Origin: Bog-473 sp963834405
GTDB taxonomy: Bacteria; Actinomycetota; Acidimicrobiia; Acidimicrobiales; RAAP-2
DNA length: 64,000 bases
Assembly (NCBI GenBank): GCA_963834405.1
Contig: CAWIBX010000005.1
Span: 1,488,001 to 1,552,000, forward strand
Direction: 5' to 3'
Shown here: positions 1-9,092 of the stretch, one piece after another
Position numbering within the stretch: position 1 is the first letter of the stretch
How the letters are laid out: each line of letters begins with the position of its first letter
Notes under the pieces: generated by a model
The model's input: the letters and a program-made list of their open reading frames with translations, nothing else
Told to the model about the DNA's origin: nothing
The model's database searches: none
Made by a program: the position numbers and the translations under genes

Positions 1-53
1 CCACCACGAGGGTCGGCGAATCCGATCCCGGCCGGGGCACGGCCCCCCAAGCG

Positions 54-821
54 ATGTCGCCGGGCCGTTACACCGGCAAGGTAGCGGTCGTGACAGGGGC
101 GGGCTCGGGAATCGGGCGGGCCACGGCGCGGCGCCTGGCGGCGGAGGGCGCGGCGGTCGCCTGCCTGGACCTCGCCGTGGACGCGATCGCCGCGGTGGCG
201 GCCGAGATCAACAAGGAGGCGGCCGACGCCGGAGGGCGGGCGATCGACGTGCGCTGCGACGTGACCGACGAGGCGGCCGTCGACGCCTCCGTGGTGCGTG
301 CGACGGACGAGTTGGGCCCCGTCACCAACCTCTGCAACATCGCCGGCATCGGCGGATTCGCGCACACGCCGGAACAGTCGCTGGCCGGCTGGGACAAGAT
401 CATCGCGGTCAACCTCACGGGCACGTTCCTCATGTGCCGCGCGGTGCTGCCGCAAATGCTCGTTCACGGTGGTGCCATCGTGAACACCGTGTCCACCGCC
501 GGCATCGTCGGCCAGCCCTACTCCGCCGCCTACTGCGCCTCCAAGGGCGGGGTCAAGCTGCTCACCAAGGCGTTGGCGGTCGAGTACATGGCGCGGGGGA
601 TCCGGGTCAACGGGGTGGCGCCGGGCGGGGTCGACACGCCGATCATCCACAACTTCGGTCCACCCGAGGACGCCGACTGGAAGTTGATACAGCGGATCAT
701 GACACCGATCGGCTTCGCCTATCCCCATGAGATCGCCGGCGCGTTCGCCTATCTCGGATCGGACGAGGCCGCGTACGTCACGGGCGCCATCCTCTCTATT
801 GATGGAGCGATCACGACCTGA
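54..821 (+). CDS. SDR family NAD(P)-dependent oxidoreductase
   Basis: Classical short-chain dehydrogenase/reductase of 255 aa, the usual length for the family. The cofactor-binding TGAGSGIG motif is at residues 14-21, NIAG at 95-98, the catalytic Ser near 147 and the YCASK active site at 160-164 (Tyr160, Lys164). The C-terminal half has the usual PGGVDTP stretch after the active site and ends in the TGAILSIDGA-type motif typical of the family. Such enzymes oxidise or reduce a hydroxyl/keto group in the cytoplasm; the substrate cannot be told from sequence. It lies 32 nt upstream of a glycosyltransferase on the same strand, but a role in that pathway is only a guess from position. Confidence 0.9.
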   Translation: MSPGRYTGKVAVVTGAGSGIGRATARRLAAEGAAVACLDLAVDAIAAVAAEINKEAADAGGRAIDVRCDVTDEAAVDASVVRATDELGPVTNLCNIAGIGGFAHTPEQSLAGWDKIIAVNLTGTFLMCRAVLPQMLVHGGAIVNTVSTAGIVGQPYSAAYCASKGGVKLLTKALAVEYMARGIRVNGVAPGGVDTPIIHNFGPPEDADWKLIQRIMTPIGFAYPHEIAGAFAYLGSDEAAYVTGAILSIDGAITT

Positions 822-853
822 GCGTCTCGCCTGACCTCGCGCGCACGGGTGAC

Positions 854-1993
854 GTGCGCCTGCGTGTGGCGGTCGACGCGACGCCGCTGCTCGGTAATCC
901 GACCGGCGTCGGGGCCTTCTGTCAGGGCGCCCTCGGAGCGCTGGCGGCGCGGCCGGGTCTCACCGTGCGCGCGTATGCGGTTAGCTGGCGGCGCCGCCAC
1001 GGCATTGAGGCCCACTTGCCGCCCGGGGTGGCCGCGCACCAGCGGCCCATGCCGGCCCGCCCGCTCCACGCCCTCTGGGCGCGCGCCGACGTGCCGCCGC
1101 TCGAATGGTTCGTCGGACCTGCCGACGTCGTGCACGGGACGAACTTCGTAGTGCCGCCGACGGCGCGCGCCGGGGCCGCGGTGTCGGTCCACGACCTGAC
1201 CCCGGTCCACCACCCGGAGTTGTGCAGCCCGGCGACGTTGGCCTACCCCGCCTTGATCCGCCGGGCTCTGGACCGGGGGGCCTGGGTCCACGCCGACTCG
1301 GCCTTCGTCGCCGGCGAGGTGGTGGAGGCGTTCCGGGCACCGGCCGATCGCGTGCGCGTCGTGCATCCGGGCGTCCCACCGCTTCCCGCAGTGGGTGAGG
1401 AGGTGGCCGCCGCTGTGCTCGCCCGCGTGCTGCCGCCGGGGGCGGCGCGCTACTGCCTCGCCGTGGGGACGGCCGAGCCCCGCAAGGACCTGCCCGGCCT
1501 GGTTCGTGCCTTCACGGACGCGACTGCCGGTCGCGACGACGCGGCGCTCGTCCTCGCCGGACCCGCGGGCTGGGGCGAGGAGGCGCTGGCCGTGGCCATC
1601 GCCGCGTCGACGGCGCAACGGCGCATCGTCCGCACCGGGTGGGTCTCTCCGGACGCGCTGAGCGCTCTGCTCGCCCGCGCCGACCTGCTGGCCTATCCGT
1701 CGCTGTACGAGGGCTTCGGGTTCCCGCCTCTCCAAGCCATGCAGGCCGGGGTTCCCGTGGTGGCGACGGGGGCAGGGTCGCTGCGCGAAGTGCTCGGGGA
1801 CGCTGCGCTCGTCGTCGAGCCCGGGGACCACGACGCGCTGGTCCACGCGTTGCGGAGCTGCCTGGACGATGAGGCCCTGCGGCAACGCCTCCGGGCGGCC
1901 GGAGCCGTGCGAGTGACCGACTTCTCGTGGGAGCGTTGCGGCGAGGGACTCGAGGCGCTCTACCGTGACGTCGCGAGGAGCGCGGGTGCCTGA
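854..1993 (+). CDS. Glycosyltransferase family 4 protein (first of three)
   Basis: GT-B fold glycosyltransferase of 379 aa. The N-terminal half starts with a beta strand and the glycine-rich acceptor loop (PTGVGAF, about residues 15-21). The C-terminal nucleotide-sugar domain shows GTAEPRKDL (about 207-215) and the family-4 donor motif YEGFGFPPLQAMQAG (about 284-298) with its two spaced acidic/polar positions. It probably transfers a sugar from a nucleotide donor to a lipid- or polysaccharide-linked acceptor on the cytoplasmic face. GTG start. It overlaps the next glycosyltransferase, and three such genes plus a sugar-nucleotide reductase form one unit, suggesting assembly of a cell-surface glycan. 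Confidence 0.88.
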   Translation: MRLRVAVDATPLLGNPTGVGAFCQGALGALAARPGLTVRAYAVSWRRRHGIEAHLPPGVAAHQRPMPARPLHALWARADVPPLEWFVGPADVVHGTNFVVPPTARAGAAVSVHDLTPVHHPELCSPATLAYPALIRRALDRGAWVHADSAFVAGEVVEAFRAPADRVRVVHPGVPPLPAVGEEVAAAVLARVLPPGAARYCLAVGTAEPRKDLPGLVRAFTDATAGRDDAALVLAGPAGWGEEALAVAIAASTAQRRIVRTGWVSPDALSALLARADLLAYPSLYEGFGFPPLQAMQAGVPVVATGAGSLREVLGDAALVVEPGDHDALVHALRSCLDDEALRQRLRAAGAVRVTDFSWERCGEGLEALYRDVARSAGA

Positions 1994-3116
1994 GTGTTCC
2001 CGCCAGGTCCTGATGGCGGTGGAGCAGCTGCGCCGGAACGTGCCCGGCGGCATCGGCGCCTACGCGACGGGCTTGCTGAACGGGCTGCATGGGCGTGCCG
2101 GCGAGGAACGCACCATTGACGTCACGTTGCTGGCCAGCCGGGCCCCGCGGCACGGCGACCAGCTCACCGGGTTCGGACGGCCCGTCGTCGCCTCGCACCT
2201 CCCCGGTCCGCTGCTGACGAGGGCGTGGGACCGTCGGGTGATCCACGCCCCCGAAGGCTTCGACATCGTGCACTCCGTGTCCCTGGCCACGCCCATGCTC
2301 CGGCGTTCCAGTAGGAGCCGGCTCGTCGTGACCGTGCACGATGTGGCGTGGCGTCGCCATCCCGAGGCAACCACGGGGCGGGGCAGACGCTGGCACGAGT
2401 CCGCCTTGCGCCGCGCCTGTGACAGTGGTGCCGCGCTCGTCGTCCCGTCGCGTCTCGTCTCCGCCGACTTGACCTCGGATGGCGTGGACCCGGCGCGCAT
2501 CACCATCGTGCCCGGAGGATCGGACCACCTGGCCGATCCCGACCCGGCGGGCGCCGCCGCGCTGTTGCGTCGGAGCGGGGTCTCGGGGGAGTTCCTCCTC
2601 ACCGTCGGCACACTGGAGCCGCGCAAGAACGTCGACCGCCTTGTCCGCGGCTACGCCCGGGCGCGCCCGGCCCTCCCCGAACCCTGGCCCCTCGTCATCG
2701 TCGGTCCGGCCGGGTGGGGCCCCGAGCCGGCCCCGGGGCTGTCGGCGGGTGTCGTCTTCGCCGGTGCGGTGTCGGACGGCGTGCTGACGGAGCTGTACCG
2801 CCGGGCGCGCGCCTTCGCGTACGTCCCGCTGACCGAGGGCTACGGCTTGCCCCCGCTGGAGGCGATGCGGATGGGGACGCCGTCGGTCGTGGCCAACGAG
2901 GTGCCGAGCGTGCACGACCTCGGAGAGCCCGGACCCGCCCCGGTCCGGATCGTCGACCCCTTCGACGTCGCCGACATCGCGGCGGGCATCGGCGAGGTCC
3001 TGGTCGACGACGCGTTGCGCGCCGACCTCACGGCCCGCGGCAACGAGTACGTGCAGAACAGGACCTGGAGCGCTGCCGCCCGCCAGCACGTCGACTTGTG
3101 GTGCTCCCTGCCGTGA
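1986..3116 (+). CDS. Glycosyltransferase family 4 protein (second of three)
   Basis: Second tandem GT4-type enzyme, about 376 aa from a GTG at 1986. An in-frame GTG at 1965 would add 7 aa and deepen the overlap with the upstream gene from 8 to 29 nt. It has the acceptor loop RNVPGGIGAYATG near the N terminus, GTLEPRKNVDRLV in the donor domain, and TEGYGLPPLEAMRMG as the family-4 signature near the C terminus. It is clearly paralogous in layout to its two neighbours but divergent in sequence, so it probably adds a different residue or linkage. The stop codon overlaps the start of the third glycosyltransferase (GTGA), indicating translational coupling. Confidence 0.87.
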   Translation: MPECSRQVLMAVEQLRRNVPGGIGAYATGLLNGLHGRAGEERTIDVTLLASRAPRHGDQLTGFGRPVVASHLPGPLLTRAWDRRVIHAPEGFDIVHSVSLATPMLRRSSRSRLVVTVHDVAWRRHPEATTGRGRRWHESALRRACDSGAALVVPSRLVSADLTSDGVDPARITIVPGGSDHLADPDPAGAAALLRRSGVSGEFLLTVGTLEPRKNVDRLVRGYARARPALPEPWPLVIVGPAGWGPEPAPGLSAGVVFAGAVSDGVLTELYRRARAFAYVPLTEGYGLPPLEAMRMGTPSVVANEVPSVHDLGEPGPAPVRIVDPFDVADIAAGIGEVLVDDALRADLTARGNEYVQNRTWSAAARQHVDLWCSLP

Positions 3117-4258
3117 GTGCGCCCTTCGCCGTGTCCCTCGACGTCTCGGCCGTGCCGGACCGGCCGGGCGGGGCGGGGTACTACACCATGGCGTTGTGCC
3201 GGGGCCTGGCCGCGAGGTCGGACGTCGCCCTGACGCCTCTAGCCCGGCGCACCGACGCCGATCGCTGGTCCGACATGGTCGGAGACTCGGCGGCCGTCCG
3301 TGCCGTCGTCCCGCCCTCGCGCCCGGCGCGGCTCGTCTACGAGCAGGTGGGACTCCCCGGACTGCTCGGGTCCCTCGGGGTGCGCGTGCACCACGGCCCC
3401 CACTACACCATGCCGGTCCGGTCACCGATCCCGTGCGCGGTGACGATCCACGACTGCACCTTCTTCGACCATCCCGAGTGGCACCAGCGGTCGAAGGCCG
3501 CATTCTTCCGCCGGGCCATCCGCCGCGCCGCGGGCCGGGCGGGTGTCCTCATCTGCGTCAGCAATGTGACGGCGCAGCGCCTGCACGATTGCGTGCCCGT
3601 GCGCGCTCCCGTGGTGGTGGTGCCCCACGGGGTCGACCACACGCGGTTCTCTCCCCGGGAGCCGCAGGACGGGGCCGACCGCGCCGTCCTGGCCCAACTC
3701 GGCCTCTCCGGCGATGCGCCGCTGATCGTGTTCGTGGGCACGCTCGAGCCGAGAAAGGGGGTCGTGCCCCTCGTCGCGTCCTTCGACCGCGTCGCCGAGC
3801 GGCAGCGCGACGTCACGTTGGTGCTGGGCGGTCAGACGGGTTGGGGGATGGCGGAGACCGAGCGTGCGCTCGCGGCGGCGCGCCACCGCGACCGCATCGT
3901 GCGGACCGGCTATCTGCCGGATTCCGCGGTGCCGGCCCTGCTCCGCCGCGCCGCGGTCGTGGCCTGCCCCGCACTCGAGGAGGGCTTCGGCCTCCCCGCC
4001 CTCGAAGCGCTGGCCTGCGGTGCGCCGCTCGTCACGACGCGGGGAACCGCCATGGCCGAAATGGCCGGCGGCGCCGCGCTCCTGGTGGAGCCGGGGAGCG
4101 CCGGGGAGCTGGCCCAGGCACTCGAGTCCGCTCTGCAGGAGGGTCGCCAGAGCGAACGACGCGAGCTGGGCCTCCGCGTGGCGTCGGCCCACACCTGGGA
4201 GTCCAGCGTCGCCCAGCATTTACGTGCATATCACGGGGCCGCGGCGGCCTCGCAGTAG
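3113..4258 (+). CDS. Glycosyltransferase family 4 protein (third of three)
   Basis: Third tandem GT4-type enzyme, 381 aa from the GTG at 3113, which overlaps the preceding stop by 4 nt. The open frame extends further upstream, but that part is low-complexity antisense-like sequence, and family members begin at the AVSLDVSAVPDRPGGAG stretch, which holds the acceptor loop. The donor domain has GTLEPRKGVVPLV and the LEEGFGLPALEALACG signature. Together with the two upstream paralogues it suggests stepwise addition of three sugars. Only 10 nt separate it from the reductase gene downstream, so all five genes from 854 to 5159 are likely one transcript. Confidence 0.87.
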   Translation: MSAPFAVSLDVSAVPDRPGGAGYYTMALCRGLAARSDVALTPLARRTDADRWSDMVGDSAAVRAVVPPSRPARLVYEQVGLPGLLGSLGVRVHHGPHYTMPVRSPIPCAVTIHDCTFFDHPEWHQRSKAAFFRRAIRRAAGRAGVLICVSNVTAQRLHDCVPVRAPVVVVPHGVDHTRFSPREPQDGADRAVLAQLGLSGDAPLIVFVGTLEPRKGVVPLVASFDRVAERQRDVTLVLGGQTGWGMAETERALAAARHRDRIVRTGYLPDSAVPALLRRAAVVACPALEEGFGLPALEALACGAPLVTTRGTAMAEMAGGAALLVEPGSAGELAQALESALQEGRQSERRELGLRVASAHTWESSVAQHLRAYHGAAAASQ

Positions 4259-4268
4259 GGTTCGGCCG

Positions 4269-5159
4269 ATGCGCGCGCTGATCACCGGGGGGAAGGGCTT
4301 CGTCGGCCAGTGGCTGGCTGCGCACCTGAAGGACCGCGGCGACGAGGTGGCCGTCATAGACCTCGAGACGGACGTGGCGGACGGCGCCGCGGTGCGCCGG
4401 GTCTTCTCCGACGTCGTCCCCGAGGCCGTCTACCACCTGGCGGCGATGACGCACGTGGGGGAGAGCTGGGAGGACCCGAGCCAGGTGCTCCGGGTGAACG
4501 TGCTGGGGACGGCGGAGATCCTGGCGGCCGCCCGCCAACTGCCCGCTGCCCCCCGCGTCCTGGTGGTCAGCTCCGCCGAGGTCTACGGCATCGTGACACC
4601 CGACCAGCTCCCGCTCGACGAGGACGCCCCGACGGTGCCGGCCAGCCCGTACGCAGCCAGCAAGCTGGCCGCCGAGGCTGTGGCGTTGCAGGCGTGGCGC
4701 GGCTACGAACAGCCGGTCGTCGTGGTCCGGCCCTTCAACCACATCGGGCCCGGCCAGTCACCCAACTTCTTTGTGCCGGCGCTGGCCAAGCGGATCGTCG
4801 AGGCGCGACGCACGGGAGCCCGCGCCCTCCGTGTCGGCACCCTCACGACCCGACGGGACTTCACCGACGTCCGCGACGTCGTCGCGGCGTACCGCCTCCT
4901 GATTGAGCAGGGGGCACCCGGCACGGTCTACAACGTGTGCTCCGGCCGGGACGTGGCGATGTCGGAGGTCGCGGCCGAGCTCCAGCGGCTGGCCGGGGTC
5001 GAGCTCACTCTCCAGACCGACCCGGAGCTGGTGCGGCCGGTCGACGTGCCGGTTCTGAGGGGCAACGCCGCGCTGCTGCATGCGGCCACGGGATGGCAGC
5101 CCACGACCCCGCTCGCGACAACGCTCGCCGACGTCTTGTCCTCGTGGGAGGGGGACTGA
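4269..5159 (+). CDS. rmd: NAD-dependent epimerase/dehydratase, likely GDP-4-keto-6-deoxy-D-mannose reductase
   Basis: Extended SDR of 296 aa. The TGGKGFVG nucleotide-binding motif is at residues 6-13, a VVSSAEVYG strand is near 100 and the YAASK active site near 128-132. The stretch RPFNHIGPGQSPNFFVPALA is characteristic of the 6-deoxy-4-ketohexose reductases (RMD-like) that convert GDP-4-keto-6-deoxy-D-mannose to GDP-D-rhamnose. The ATG at 4269 is chosen because it begins directly with the Rossmann strand; the open frame continues upstream into the previous gene. No GDP-mannose 4,6-dehydratase is present in the window, so the substrate assignment is an inference. The context of three glycosyltransferases supports a deoxysugar donor for a surface glycan. 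Confidence 0.75.
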   Translation: MRALITGGKGFVGQWLAAHLKDRGDEVAVIDLETDVADGAAVRRVFSDVVPEAVYHLAAMTHVGESWEDPSQVLRVNVLGTAEILAAARQLPAAPRVLVVSSAEVYGIVTPDQLPLDEDAPTVPASPYAASKLAAEAVALQAWRGYEQPVVVVRPFNHIGPGQSPNFFVPALAKRIVEARRTGARALRVGTLTTRRDFTDVRDVVAAYRLLIEQGAPGTVYNVCSGRDVAMSEVAAELQRLAGVELTLQTDPELVRPVDVPVLRGNAALLHAATGWQPTTPLATTLADVLSSWEGD

Positions 5160-5195
5160 CGGCGAGCGTCGTCGGGCTGTTGCCGAAGTCGTCGC

Positions 5196-5564
5196 TCAGG
5201 CGCTGACGCGCTGGCGGATCTGGGTCCGCACCTCGCGGGTCTGCTCCCGGGCCTTGGTCGTGAGCTGCGTGACCGAAGTGGGCAGCCGCTCCTCGAGCGG
5301 CTGCAGGGTGGACTCGACGAAATTCGTCGCCGACTCGGCGAGCCCGTCGATCTGGTTGATCCCCTTGGCCACGCCGTGGCGGACGTCGCCGATGCGCTGC
5401 TCGAGCGCGAGGTCCTGGGACAGCTTGTTCTTCAGCTCGACCCGCTGGACCTGGACACGCTGGTAGCCCAGCACGCCCAGGCCGACGGCGACGTACGCCG
5501 CATCCCGGGCCAGGTCCGTCACACCCCTGGAGAGGGTGCTGATGTTGTTCTTCACGTCAGGCAT
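5196..5564 (-). CDS. Hypothetical small protein with one hydrophobic segment and amphipathic helices
   Basis: 122-aa protein of no assigned function. A short polar N terminus is followed by a moderately hydrophobic stretch (AAYVAVGLGVLGYQRV, about residues 23-38), then a long, charged, probably helical region ending in repeated Arg/Gln/Thr. The start at 5564 is favoured over an upstream in-frame start at 5594 because AGGAGG lies 4 nt before it. Similar small proteins with a single hydrophobic segment and coiled-coil-like tail occur in actinobacterial envelope gene clusters, but I cannot name a family. It is divergent from the large GT2 gene, sharing a promoter region. Confidence 0.65.
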   Translation of the reverse strand: MPDVKNNISTLSRGVTDLARDAAYVAVGLGVLGYQRVQVQRVELKNKLSQDLALEQRIGDVRHGVAKGINQIDGLAESATNFVESTLQPLEERLPTSVTQLTTKAREQTREVRTQIRQRVSA

Positions 5565-5631
5565 GAGGCCTCCTGGTAAATGGACGATGGTCACGCGGTC
5601 CGACCCACCGGCCGGACCCTGCGTTCGCCTA

Positions 5632-5659
5632 CTACTGTATCACATTTGTTAAACAGTAG
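5632..5659. promoter_or_regulatory. Inverted repeat in AT-rich divergent promoter region
   Basis: CTACTGT (5632-5638) and ACAGTAG (5653-5659) form a 7-bp inverted repeat with a 14-nt spacer. It lies in the only clearly AT-rich stretch between the divergent genes starting at 5564 and about 5726. The geometry suits a dimeric repressor or activator. The factor is unknown. Confidence 0.45.
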
Positions 5660-5725
5660 CAAGCATTTGAGGCAAAATCCGTGCCTAGGGGGCATGTACG
5701 GGGAGCGGATAGCCTCGTGCACCTG

Positions 5726-8700
5726 ATGGAGACCCAAGTACCCGCAGTGGTCGTCGTCGTCGTGACGACCGACCCGGGTCCTTGGTTCGAAGAGGCGCTG
5801 GCCTCCCTCGGCGCGCAGGATTATCAGGAGCTCTCGGTCCTGGTTCTCTCGGCGGGGGACGACGAGGCTGCGGTCGTCAAACGGGTCGGCCGGGTCCTCC
5901 CCGACGCGTTCGTCCGGCATCTGCCCGGGCGCCCCGGGTACGGCGAGACGGCCAACAAGGCGCTCGAGATGGTGGAGGGCGCGGCGTTCTTCCTGCTCTG
6001 CCACGACGATGTGGCTCTCGATCCCGACGCCGTCCACCAGCTGGTCGAAGAGTCCTTCCGCTCCAACGCCGGCGTCGTCTCGCCGAAATTCGTCAACTGG
6101 GACGATCCCACCATCCTCCTGCACGTCGGGATGGGGTGCGACAAGACCGGCGCCGTGGTCGACCGCATCCTCGACGGCGAGGTCGACCACGGCCAGCACG
6201 ACGCGGTGCGCGACGTCTTCGTGGCTCCCGGCGGCTGCATGCTCGTGCGCGCCGACCTCTGGCGCGAGCTCAAGGGTTTCGACGCGGGCATCGTGGCCTT
6301 CGGCGAGGACCTCGACCTGTCGTGGCGCTCACAAGTGCTGGGCTCCCGGGTCGTGGTCGCACCCGACGCGCGCGTGCGCCACCGCGAGGCGGTCGCCGCT
6401 GGGCTGGTGCCGCTGTCGGTCCCCCAGCCGCGGCAAGGCCGCCACCGGGTGACGAGGCAGATGCTGCAACGGCGCCACGAGTTGCGCGTCGTCCTCAAGT
6501 GCTACACGAGGTTCCACCTCGTCCGGGTGCTCCCGCAGGCGGCGATCCTGGCCCTCGGCGAAATCGTGGTGGCGGTCCTGGCCCGGGACCGGGACCGGGT
6601 CCGCGCCGTGTGGGGTGCCTGGACCTGGAATTTCCGGCGCCTCACCGAGTTGTCCCTGCTGCGGGGCGAGCTGGCGGCGCACCGCCTCTTTCCCGACTCC
6701 GAGGTCCGGCGGCTGCAACTGCGCGGGAGCGCACGCCTGTCGCGCTATCTCAGCCGGCTGTCCCATCAGGGCCTCGAGGCGGCGAACGCGGTCGCGGTGT
6801 CCCGCGGGAGGCCGGGCAGGGAAGAGGAGCGGGCCGAGGTCGCACAGCTCACGGGAAGCGTCGGGCTCGCCTTCAGCGAGGACGCCGACTTCGACGACCT
6901 CGACGACTTGGGACGACGGTCGGGCCGGGACCGGTTCGGTCGGCGCGTGCGGGTGGCGCCTCTCAGCACAGGGCGCCAGCGCGCGCTCGCCGTCACGGTG
7001 GCGTTCCTGATCGTCGCGCTCGGCACGCGCGAGCTCTTCTTCGGGTCCCTTCCCCTCCTGGGCCAGCTCGCGCCGCTGCCGTCGTGGTCGACGAGCTGGC
7101 ACCACTTCGTGTCCGGTTGGCAGTCCGCCGGCGTGGGCACCACCGCGCCGGCGTCACCCGCCTTCGGAATCCTGGGCATCACGGGTACCGTGCTGTTCGG
7201 GGCCATGGGCACCCTGCAACACGTCGGGCTCATCGGCTGCATCCCCGTCGGCGCCGTCGGCCTGTCGCGCTTCCTGCGCCCGCTCGCCTCGCCGAGAGCC
7301 CGCGTCGTGTCGGTCGTCTGCTACCTCGGCCTCCCTCTGGCCTACGGCGAGCTCGGGACCGGCCGTTGGGACGGGCTGGTGGCCTACGCCGCCTTCCCGT
7401 TCATCGCGACCAGCCTGGCCCGGGCGGCCGGGGTGGCGCCGTTCGAGGTCGCGCCCGGAACGCGGTGGCGAACGCACCCACGCGGCCAGATCGCGCTGTG
7501 CGGGGTGATCATCGCGTTGGCCTCTGCGTTCGCCCCGGCCGTCCTGCCGATGGTCGTGGTCGCCGCGCTGGCCTGGATGCTCGGGGCAGCCCTCGTCGGG
7601 GCACGCGAGGCGAGCCGCGGCATCGTGGTCGCGACGGCCGGCTCCCTCGTCGTCGCGCTGGTCCTCCTGGCGCCGTGGGTTGTCGGCACGGCGCTGGCTG
7701 GCAAGGCCTCGGTCTCCATCTTCGGCCTCCCGGGCGCGCCGTCGACGGCCCTCGCCTGGGGCGAGATCATCCGCTTCGCCGTCGGTCCGGCCGCGCGCTC
7801 TCCGGTCGTCTGGCTCATCGTCGTGGCGGCGTTGCTGCCGTTGGTGATCGGGCGCGGGCCGCGGCTCGTGTGGGCGGCCCGGCTGTGGGTGATGGCCTGT
7901 GCCTCCTGGGGCCTCGCCTTCGCGGCGTCTCGCGGCGACATGGGAGCCTTCGCCCCGTCCGCCACGGTGGTCCTGGCTCCGGCCGCGCTCTCGGTTGCCG
8001 CCTGCGTCGGTCTCGGCATCGCGGCCTTCGAGAACGACCTCGCCGGTCGCGAATTCGGCTGGCGCCAGTTGACGAGCGTGGTCGCCCTGCTCTTCGTTGG
8101 GGTGGGCCTGCTCCCGGTGATCGTCAGCGCGGGAGGCGGCCGTTGGGACATGCCGTCGAGCGGCGCGGAGGAGCCCCTTGCGTTCCTGGCCCACCCGACG
8201 CCCGCCGTGTCGCGGGTGCTCTGGCTCGGCGACCCGCGCGCTCCCGGTGGGCGGCTGGTCGATAGAGCCGGGACTCGCCTACGCCCTCACCCCCGAGGCG
8301 CTGCCCGACTCCGAGCAGGTCCTGACCCCGGCCGGCCCCGGACCGGCATCGCAGGTGGCCGACGCGGTGCGCCTGGCCATGGACGGGGGCACGGTCCACC
8401 TCGGCCGGCTCCTTGCCCCCGCCGGCGTGCGCTATGTCGTGGTGATCGAGGGGCTGGCGCCGTCGACGGTCGGCGACGCGCCGGCGTCGGTGAGCCCCGC
8501 TCCGCCCGCCGGGCTGCAGCAGGACCTCCTGGCCCAGGACGACCTGCAGGTGGTGCCGGGCGTGCTTGGTGTGCAGGTGTACCAGAACGGTGAGGACCTC
8601 CCCGTCACCGCCGAGCGGGGGACGGCGCTCCCGGCGGGCCGCACCTGGAGCTATCCCGACGCCGCCGACCTCACGGGCTGGCACCCGGCGCTCTCACCGA

Positions 8701-9092
8701 TGTCGGGCGGGTCTCCGGCCCGTGGCGCGGTGCCCGCCGGGACGGTCTACGCCGGGTACGCCCCCGCGGGCAGCTTTCCTCTCACGGTGGACGGCCGGGC
8801 GGCGAACCAGCGGCCTGCGTTCGGGTGGGCGGCCCAGTTTCAGACGGCGGCCGGCCGCGCGACGTTGTCCTACTCCTCGTTCCCCTACGTGCCGCTGGCC
8901 GTGCTGCTCGACTTCGCCGCGTGGGTGATCCTCCTGGTGGCGCTCGCCGGCCTGCCCCATGGCAGGCGATCGACACCCTCGCACGCGGCGGCCGCGCACA
9001 ACGGTGTCAACCATGCCGCCGCCCCTCCGGTCCCACGCCATGCGGCGGCTGACGGTCCGGCCGTCCGCGATTCGGCGGCCCGGCCCTCATGA
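5726..9092 (+). pseudogene. Large glycosyltransferase family 2 / polytopic membrane protein, split by a frameshift near 8237
   Basis: The first part (5726-8593 frame; an in-frame GTG at 5681 is also possible) has an N-terminal GT2 domain, with VVVVVVTTDPGPW at the start, the HDDV acidic motif near residue 95 and GEDLDLSWR near 195. About ten hydrophobic helices follow from roughly residue 420. At about 8234-8240 the homologous reading moves one base forward. The continuation (frame of 8178-9092) gives DPALPVGGWSIEPGLAYAL-like sequence, a soluble domain and a final helix near 8880-8950. One extra base in the GCGCGC run explains it, so the gene is a pseudogene or the sequence has an error. The expected intact product is about 1,120 aa, and GT2 proteins of this kind usually sit next to DUF5719 genes, as here. 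Confidence 0.8.

Noticed and set aside
749..3503. Long reverse-strand open frames across the three glycosyltransferase genes (434 and 663 aa)
   Set aside because: They are Arg/Pro/Gly-rich antisense frames kept open by high GC; the plus strand has coherent GT4 motifs.
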